Of a stretch of 64,000 nucleotides of DNA, positions 48,801 through 64,000 are shown piece by piece. Origin of the DNA: Sinotaia quadrata (Eukaryota; Mollusca; Gastropoda; Architaenioglossa; Viviparidae); the NCBI GenBank assembly GCA_028829895.1, contig CM054177.1:51135664-51199663 (forward strand), given 5' to 3'. Made by a program: the position numbers and the translations under genes. Each line of letters starts with the position of its first letter. The stretch's first letter is position 1. Below the pieces are notes generated by a model, which worked only from the letters and a program-made list of their open reading frames with translations, made no database searches and was not told where the DNA came from.

Positions 48801-49040
48801 CACTCATTTACCAAGGCCTCGTAGTAGGCCAAGGCCAACTTCAGCCAGAGACAGACTAGTCGTGTGCGAGATGCAAAGCATCCTGTAACCAAGAAAGACG
48901 TAAGGTCTTTCTGAGGTATGGCTGGATATTAACATACGTTTATTCCAGGCTTTAATCAGGTTGCGACCCCACTTTCTAACTCGACTCGTAAGGCCACCCT
49001 GTAAAAGTAGTATTGATAGCCGATGGTAAATATGTATTTA
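48801..49040 (+). pseudogene. pol connection region remnant
   Basis: Blocks such as GLVVGQGQLQPE and a following decayed segment lie between reverse transcriptase and RNase H and match the usual Gypsy thumb/connection. Several stops are present. Confidence 0.55.
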
Positions 49041-49340
49041 AAAGGGTCAAGGATGCATTCACTTTGTCACCAGTCCCACATCTTCCCAATGTCACCCTGC
49101 CATTTATCGTCCACAAGGACGCGTCATGAGTAGGCATCGCAGCAGTTTTGTTGCATGAGTGCTCTGATAGGGAAATAAATCCTGTACCAATAGTGTATGC
49201 AAGCCATAAACTTTCTCATGCAAAAACATGCTACACGTCAGATTGAATGTTTGGCAGTGGTTTAGGCCATAGAGAAATTTCAACCCCATTTGTATGGTCG
49301 CGAGTTCATACTGCAATCACTCATTTATCTATCAAATACA
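49041..49340 (+). pseudogene. RNase H remnant of the LTR element
   Basis: Shifting plus frames show LPNVTLPFIVHKDAS, VGIAAVLLHE, PVPIVYASHKLSHAK and, after a stop, AIEKFQPHLYGREFILQ. These are the successive blocks of the Gypsy RNase H-like domain, with the DAS aspartate retained. Stops separate the blocks. Confidence 0.75.
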
Positions 49341-49999
49341 TACATCATGCATTGGTCACTCTTAATGCAGCAATATATGCGGGACGTATATTGCAGGGAA
49401 AAGCAACAATGATGCAGATTTTCTTAGCAGCCATATGGCCGTTGAAGGAAACACATACACATGCAGTCTTGCGTGCACACCCCATGCAATAACCCAGATG
49501 CATTAGACTTGATACCACTGTCTCACAAAGTCAATGCTTGAATTTGCCATGAGACAGTACTGTCGCCAGACATTAACTGTTTGTAGCTCCCTTGAAATAA
49601 TTAATTATTTGACTTCAGAGTTAAATGCTTTGCTTTTTGCGCTATGTAAAAGAAACTGTATTAATGTAAATACACCAATTTTCTAATCACATATGTGAGA
49701 GGAATGTACATACGAATTGTATGCTATTATCTGGAATTTCCTATTTAATCAAGTTCATTGTTACTATTTTTCATTTGTAAAGCATATTTTAATTCTAACT
49801 TAATATTAAATTTGTTATGTTGGAAATATGAATACTTAACATACCTCTTCTATTTGAAATTAATAAACCTAATGTATTTTTTATATATATTGCCAACCTT
49901 GTACAAGTAGCTATTTTTAATGCCAGTGTTAGTGTGGACTTTAATAAACTTGGGATCCCAATTTTATTCTTAGTCAAGGGGCTATCACATTATGGTTTA
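49341..49999. other. 3' interior of the LTR element
   Basis: No integrase or envelope block was recognised. AT-rich with stops in all frames. The integrase region appears deleted, or decayed past recognition. Confidence 0.5.
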
Positions 50000-51141
50000 T
50001 GTAGCCCACACTGACCTCTCCTCTAAAAATAGGTACATGTAAACCTATCTTCTAGAAAGGTTGACACTTATCCCCAGGCTGGAAACATACCTGAATGTTC
50101 CAGACAACTCACTAAACTAACCATGGGCACAGCTCAGTCACATGAATGAATGTACCAGAAACTCACCTGTAAATTGTTAGTTGAATGCAGCTGACCATTG
50201 AGGCAACACATATTTTAGCTCTACTAACCTTATAGTTGTTATCAACACAGCAGGAAATCATCCTCTGTATATATTACTGCCGAAGGTATGTGGTTTTGTT
50301 TGCCTAACTAATATTGTATTCATGTTTATATCTTGACATTAAATATATTTCATATTGTTATATTTTGCTTATGATATTAAAATGTATGATGACCATGTAA
50401 GAAAGAGCGTTCTGTCAGAGAACATGTGGACAAATTCTTAGTCCATATTAGTTTACTAGCAGATCGGTACTTTATTTTGGATGTTGACTTTGATGGGTAT
50501 TGCATCGTAAAGCAACACCAGAGCAGAACGACCCACATGCCAAGGACCGGTTCAATAGACAACATGATCCTATGACACGGCAGTCATACCTAAAGTTATT
50601 TATGAAAATCAACAACTGCACGGCTTCAGTAGACAAGCTCTAGCAAATTACTTTACAGTTTACTCAGAACATTCAGTTTTCTCTTATAATCTCATTTATA
50701 GTTCGCTCATTTGAAGGAACCAAATAACTTTACTACAGTGCCATAGGACTCAAAAGGACATTGACACCACATGGTCATGATTGCAAACTTAAATAATATA
50801 TATAAACACTAATTGTCACTGTTGAACTACTTGCTATATATAACTATGCTGCCTTGTTATTTCTTGAATACAATTATTGTTGATACATAGACCACTCATA
50901 TTAGCATGACTCACTTCCATGTTGTAGTCTGTCACCTGTATTTACTTACTATCCTGGCTGTATGTATCAGGAGGCTCGAGCTATCTTCTAGAACTATCAC
51001 TCTTCTATTCTACATTATCTACCGTTCAACTTTCTAACTGTGTAGTGACCAGAAGGTGTGTTTTGGAGATTAGCCTAAGGTTATGGGTGTCTGGAGAGGT
51101 GGAGAATTAACATCTTGCTCATCTCTCAGCAGAACGCCACA
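50000..51141 (+). repeat. 3' LTR (about 1.14 kb)
   Basis: It begins TGTAGCCCAC and ends CCACA, the canonical TG...CA form, and aligns with 45666-46869. Relative to the 5' copy it lacks the TATTA-rich block and about 25-30 bp near 50565-50585. Confidence 0.78.
50797..50806 (+). promoter_or_regulatory. TATA element in 3' LTR
   Basis: tatatataaa at the position equivalent to the 5' LTR element. Confidence 0.4.
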
Positions 51142-54100
51142 CTTTTCCACTTTCTCAATGGACACAATACAGTGGACTACTTTCTTTTACCAAGAGAGGA
51201 AATGTGTTTCACTATTTTATTCATTTTGTATCACACATCACAAGTTCTATAAAACACTGATCAATGGATAATGAAAACATTTGGACACAAGCAGATACAA
51301 CATTAATGTGTAGAAACAATACTGTGCATGTATCTTTGACACATTAATTCCCATTTCTTTAGCACAAAATACTGTTAACATTTATCAAAATGAATTCAGC
51401 AATACTCTATCATTCACAAACGCAAATATACACTATTATTCACATTACCTGGTTTTTCCCTTTAAAAATACATTTTTAAATATTTTACCTGAGATGAAAA
51501 ATAAAATAACTATGAAAGTCCAGACACTAACAACTTCTTTATACAAAGTACATACAACATGTTATGACCAAAAAATGGTACAATATGCATGAAACATGCA
51601 TTAAACAAAATACATAAAACTTGTATGAGAGAAAATGTTCATACAACTTGTATGAGAGAAAAATGTTAGTGTGCATGCAAATTCAATGCTATACCAATCA
51701 GAGAAAGCTAGAGAATCACACATTTCTACAGAGGTATCTTCTAGGTGAGTAATTATTGATAATAGTGATAGAATTTAATTATGAAGAACTGGTTTTTCTG
51801 TGACAAGACTTACATTTTGTGACTACACATTTGTATCAATATTTATTCATTGGCTAATGTTTACAAGACAATATGGTTGTAACTAAATTTACAAATAATA
51901 CAATGTGCAAAATTTTCAGCACATGGAAAATACAGCTGTAACTAAAGGAAGTATAACTTTTAAAGATGTAAAATATTTTAAACACACACACTGACTTCTC
52001 TTTTCATTTCCATTTTTAATTAAAAAAACTTTATATGAAAACATAATGATCATTAATACCTATTCATTCATTAACATCATATCTATTTGCTGATTAACAT
52101 TATACCTTGTAATTATATTCATTTACATCATATCTTATGATTTGTTATTATATATAGCTGTTCATTAACATTATATCATCATTTATTACCGTCATATACA
52201 TGTGTTCATAAAACAGATATCTGTTTTGATAAAAAGTACACACAAAAAAGTTTTGCTGCACAGAAAAAGTGGCAGACTTGTTATAGAACTAAAGATGATC
52301 AATATATTCACTGAAATGATGCTTGCATTACATTTTTAAATTTTACTTTTAGTCAACCCTGGCTCAAATTGATCAATCAAAAGAAGTACTGAATCAAATT
52401 TACAATACTAAATCCCCCCATCCCCAGAAAACATCTCTGAATCTATGAAATAAAAAAAAAACTCTGAAACATCTCTCAGTCTACTATTTCTGACCATTTT
52501 GAAAATATAATAATATGTCTGATGCTGTGAGAGAATTATGAGTAACTGTTTAAGAGGGTATAGACCTAAATACTAATTTTAAAAAATCTAAAACACAGTT
52601 TTTCATTATAAATATTACTATAAATATCGGAGTTTTGATAATACTATCCCTGTGAGGAATACCAAAAACTGAAATGACAAACTTATAAAGATTACTAAAT
52701 ATTTTTACTGGACAAATACAGATGACAATAAAACAAAAGACAATTATATTGACTTGGCAAACAACCAAGCTGTGGAAATTACAAAAAACAAACATTACAA
52801 AGTAAAAGTCAAGCTACATAAAATAATCTAATTTAGTAATATATCTTCTTATAAATCAACCAAAAACTATAAAAACAAAAACAAAGAACCAACAAGCAAT
52901 TTTGATGAAATAAATGGTTTTAAAAAATAAATGCGTTGTATGAAATAATGCTATACAGACTTTGTGATACAAGTATATTATTTATCAGAACTCTACACAT
53001 TACATATTTCTTGGCCTTGTTATAAGAGCCAAACTTTTACATACATACTCCATTTGTTAACTCTTAGTCAACATCCATGCAAATAAGATGCTCATTAAAC
53101 AGAGGATTATTCATTATTCAATTCCCATGTTATTATATTCAGTAAATATATTGTCCTGAAGAGAGCTATTTAGTTGAAATGTTGAGTGTAGTGCTTCTTA
53201 TATAATGATTTGTATTTTTAAAAAGTGTGTTGAATTTTTAGGTTGTGCTGCCTTTTATTAATGCTTGCTAGTTGTGTTGTTTACATTAATATTAATGAGG
53301 TACAGTAACAGGAGGTGGGTAAATGCAGTGTAAATATTACAAATAAATAGGAGTATCAATAGTTTGGGAATTAAATAGAGTACAATTCAAAATTATTCTT
53401 GACAATGGATAATATGAACAACTCAAATAAACTAAACACAAAAACAATGCAGACAAATACAATGTAGTTTACAATTACAGCAAGTCATCCATCTATTGTT
53501 TTTAAATTATATAATGATGCAAATACAATATACATAATGACATAAAACAAGTACAATATACATAATTACATAAATTTACAATTTAAAAGTCTCCCGAACC
53601 TTTCATATATTAAAAAAAATGAAAATAATAGAAATGTTGCATAACATGACTACAATGTTGCATTGCTCTACTTTAGTCAAAACTGTTTACTGACATATGA
53701 ATGTTTGCAATCAAAAACATTTATTAGCACATCATTCTTACTAATATATATATATACACACACACACAGACAGACACAGAAAGCATAAATATTTATATAA
53801 CCAATGGTTTCCTTTCTTGGTTTCATTTAATTTACATGTTCTTAATCTCAAATGTATTGTATATTTTTTCTGACATAGAGAATTGTAAGGTTTTTTGTTT
53901 TTTTTTTACCTTTTAATGAAGTGTAATTACATATACTTATTTTGTATACAAAATATTCAATAGTATTAGTATCATGTGTCAAAAAATATGGTACTATTTG
54001 TAGAGCAGTGTATACAGTCAGTAAGTTACAAGTTGTTTGCTTCATTAAAAAGGCTTGCACCTTGTTTTGTACCAATGCTTCTATCAGCACAGTTAATCTG

Positions 54101-54329
54101 TAGTCTGGAAAGTCCACTGTAGGTTATAGAAAGGGAAGGTACTATCCATATTATTAAGGCAAAACTTAGCCGCATCATAAGAAACATTTTAACATTGCAT
54201 ACATTTAATAAGTGTTTACATAAAAAGAAATCAGAATTTGAGTTTTACTGTAAAAGATTTCACTTGTGAACATTGAAAAAATGCCAGTTTAGCTTACTTA
54301 TCAAGGGTGCCTATAGAATCTTTATATCT
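51142..54329. other. Unannotated AT-rich region
   Basis: No gene was recognised over about 3.2 kb. It contains a duplicated acaacttgtatgagagaaaa word pair (51615-51665), a TA/CA run at 53740-53765 and short minus-strand frames (52550-52795, 53848-54117) with no motif. Confidence 0.5.
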
Positions 54330-54540
54330 CTTCTGCTGTGTCAAGTATGGTAATGTAACTTAGTTCTATGTTTTATTCAACTGATTTTGTAATTATTAAA
54401 ACTATAATCTCTGCTGACAGTATTGGCATTATATCATTAGTTACTATGCTTTATTCAAGTGATTTTGTAATTATTAAAAATATAATCTCTGACAGTAATT
54501 GGCATTAATTACTATGCTTTATTCAATTGATTTTGACTAT
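54330..54540. repeat. ~75-bp repeat, 3 diverged copies
   Basis: Copies of atgctttattcaagtgattt, tgtaattattaaaa and tataatctctgacagta with shortening from left to right. Confidence 0.85.
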
Positions 54541-54659
54541 TATTAATAAAGATTTGAAACCTAGCACCTTAAAGAAAAACTTTATGCTATAGGAGACTTT
54601 TCACTCAAATCTTTGCTAGACTTTCTGAATTATTTATTCTTCAAAATGTATCTATCCTG
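54541..54659. other. Spacer
   Basis: Nothing recognised. Confidence 0.5.
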
Positions 54660-54830
54660 AGGAGGATAAGGACTATTTCATCACCAACCTCTGACAGACA
54701 AGGCTCTGTATTTATCATCCTCTGCAATAAAGCTCTACATTTATCAGCCTCTGACAGACAAGGCTCTGTATTTATCATCATCAGGCAATAAAGCTCTAAA
54801 TTTATCATCCACTGATTGTTAAGGCACTAA
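54660..54830. repeat. ~37-bp repeat, about 4 copies
   Basis: Copies of ctctgacagacaaggctctg followed by tatttatcatc, alternating with ctgcaataaagctctacatt-type units. Confidence 0.88.
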
Positions 54831-55139
54831 AATCTTTGCCCCAAAGAAGAATAAACTGCTGTCTGTGGTTGGAATTTGACCACAATATCATAAGAATGGC
54901 AATAATAGGCAAGCACTTTTGCATGTCTAAGTTAATGATTTACCCATTCCTGAGAATTTATCACAATGTAGAGTGGACAATCATCACTTAAGAATAATTT
55001 CAGTGATCAGAAGACCAACCGTTTTGCTAACCCTCGATCTGGAAAGGAAAATGAAAACACCTTTTAAATAATATTTGGAGACATGCATGGCAAATATAAA
55101 CTGCAAATAAATACCAAGAAACTCCAAAGGGTAGGTCTG
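54831..55139. other. Spacer
   Basis: No gene was recognised. Confidence 0.5.
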
Positions 55140-55144
55140 GTTGT

Positions 55145-55440
55145 AAGGTAGATAACTGGGGGCAAATCACAAAGTCAACATTGTAACAAAAAGAACATGT
55201 AGATGTTTGAGGGCAAATTACAAAGTCAACATTATAACAAAGAACATGTAGATGTTTTTTTGGGGGGAAATCACAAAATCAACATTATAACAAAGAACAT
55301 GTAGATGTTTTTTTGGGGGGATCACAAAGTCAACATTATAACAAAGAACATGTAGATGTTTGGGGGGGGGGGGGGATCACAAAATCAACATTATAACAAA
55401 GAACATGTAGATGTTTGGGGGCGAATCAGAAAGTCAACAA
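55145..55440. repeat. ~56-bp repeat, 5 copies, with G-runs
   Basis: Copies of atcacaaaatcaacattata followed by acaaagaacatgtagatgtt. The unit junction is a homopolymer of T and G, which reaches 14 G at 55362-55375. Confidence 0.93.
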
Positions 55441-55645
55441 CAAAAAACGTGTAGAAAAATTTAGTAGGAATGTTGATAGGAAGCCAAGAATTATGCTATG
55501 TTAAAATGCACTGTTCTACATTATGCTATATTAAAATGCATTGGTCTATTAAAAAAAAACAAACAAAAAAACCCCCCAACTATGCTCCTCTCAATTACTC
55601 AGCAGGTTTAAAATATGTACTAATTGATCTATGCTAATTTAATAT
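55441..55645. other. 3' flank of CDK7
   Basis: No canonical AATAAA for the minus strand is seen close to the stop. The nearest variant (ATTAAA on the minus strand) lies only a few bases after the stop, so the true 3' end is undetermined. Confidence 0.4.
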
Positions 55646-63140
<7,495 letters not shown>

Positions 63141-63528
63141 CTGAATCAAAAGGAATTCCACACCATTAATAATCTGCATTCTTGAAGAAAAAAATAATAA
63201 ATAATTAACAATAAATTGCATTCATGAAGACAAATAAAAATAGCTAAACAATAAACTACATCCTTGCAGACAAATACAAATAACTAAATTGCATTCTTGC
63301 AGACAAATAAAAATAAACAATAATTTGCATTCTTACAGGCAAACAAAAACAAAATGCAGAACAAAATCATTATTTATCATCCTCAATCTAGTAACTACTT
63401 GAGAAATTAAACCTTTTAAAAAAAAAAAAAACTCTAGAAGCATGACAACTGTGTGTGGTAAATAACTATGACAATATATATTAAACACATCCATATAAAA
63501 TTTGCCATTTTCAGTCTTAACTTCATAT
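63141..63528. repeat. CDK7 intron with ~38-bp repeat
   Basis: At about 63172-63350, four copies of gcattcttgaagacaaataa or close variants begin 30 bp from the exon. An A-run lies at 63418-63431. Confidence 0.85.
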
Positions 63529-63714
63529 CTAAATATTCAACACTTCTTTCTCTTCACTGAATGACTGGAGATGATTTTGCAGATGAGTTTCAAACACCTC
63601 TAAATCTCTAGCACCTGACAAAAGTGTTATTCCATCATGTGTAAAGTGACTCCAGTCACGATTAATTAGCAAGAATTTTGAAGTAGTAGTATAGGTGTCA
63701 AAGAGTCCAATTTG
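63529..63714 (-). pseudogene. GDSL/SGNH esterase-like (IAH1-like) C-terminal relic
   Basis: A minus-strand frame of 61 codons ends in TAG (63529-63531) and is closed upstream by TGA (63715-63717). The segment DWSHFTHDGITLLSGARDLE followed by VFETHLQNHLQSF resembles the last conserved block of isoamyl-acetate-hydrolysing esterase homologues (Asp-Gly-hydrophobic-His-Leu-Ser, then a C-terminal helix). In active enzymes the block carries the catalytic Asp-x-x-His; here the His position is Thr. Just upstream another frame continues with similar hydrophobic spacing, suggesting a frameshift. It sits inside a CDK7 intron on the same strand. Most likely a decayed exon or retrocopy; a chance resemblance is possible. 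Confidence 0.33.
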
Positions 63715-64000
63715 TCATCCCTGCTTGCTGTTAATAAGAGTTAGGTTTTTCAATTCTTAGAATGCTTTCCTTTTTACTATAAGAATATAATATTAGGTAG
63801 TCCCAATCAATTTTTCAAGTTTGATTCAGAGTAAAACAAATGTATTTACATAATAGGTTGATATAAGGTTGCTTGTAAAATTCTAAGAGAAAACCTCAAG
63901 TAGTTTATGAAATGTCATATCAAGTTAGTTGTCATTAATTTACAAGATGAATGTATATTAATATTAAATGCTTATTTTTGATACATCACAAAAAGTAAAA
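63715..64000. other. CDK7 intron, window edge
   Basis: AT-rich sequence. No further CDK7 exon was recognised, so the N-terminal exons should lie beyond 64000. Confidence 0.5.

Larger units (their letters stand above)
45666..51141 (+). mobile_element. Degenerate Ty3/Gypsy-like LTR retrotransposon
   Basis: Two long direct repeats flank about 3.1 kb with decayed gag-like, reverse transcriptase and RNase H remains in the expected plus-strand order. The interior is full of stops and frameshifts and no integrase was found, so the copy is non-autonomous. The repeats have diverged clearly by substitutions and indels, so insertion is not recent. No target-site duplication is visible (actcc-side and ctttt-side flanks differ). 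Confidence 0.78.

Overview
This window looks like an AT-rich animal (metazoan) nuclear contig, most likely from a mollusc or another lophotrochozoan. The evidence is a spliced CDK7 gene with GT-AG introns, an exon encoding a complete 12-cysteine IGFBP-type domain, a decayed Ty3/Gypsy LTR retrotransposon, kilobase-scale introns and many microsatellites. The taxon is an inference; no marker here fixes it. There is nothing bacterial: no operons, ribosome binding sites or CRISPR.

Layout. Bases 1-36,300 are mostly non-coding and hold an unusually dense series of different minisatellites (units about 24-62 bp, usually 3-25 copies) between stretches with no recognisable gene. The one likely coding piece is a minus-strand terminal exon for a 10-cysteine peptide (2112-2334). 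The largest array is a 54-bp unit repeated exactly 50 times without an indel (26803-29502). At 36316-36826 lies a minus-strand first exon of a secreted or membrane IGFBP-domain (CRIM1-like) protein, with a TATA box and a palindromic CRE at its 5' end. Bases 36,900-45,600 return to minisatellites (36-bp two-type array, 60/57-bp alternating array, 27-bp array and others), a 0.6-kb purine-rich tract and a strong hairpin.

Bases 45,666-51,141 are a degenerate Ty3/Gypsy-like element: two alignable direct repeats of about 1.2 and 1.14 kb (TATA box, inner CA ends) flank a stop-riddled interior with recognisable gag-like, reverse transcriptase and RNase H remains. From 51.1 to 55.6 kb there is no recognised gene.

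From 55,646 to 63,140 six minus-strand exons encode the C-terminal 237 residues of cyclin-dependent kinase 7, the CDK-activating kinase and TFIIH subunit. All frames and splice phases agree; the N-terminal exons lie beyond the right edge. Inside its 5'-most visible intron is a same-strand open frame resembling the end of a GDSL/SGNH esterase (IAH1-like) that lacks the catalytic His and looks like a relic.

The two recognisable protein genes (IGFBP-domain protein and CDK7) are unrelated in function and both run on the minus strand. The most unusual property is the tandem-repeat landscape, especially the 54-bp array, whose main variable sites are silent in one antisense reading frame.
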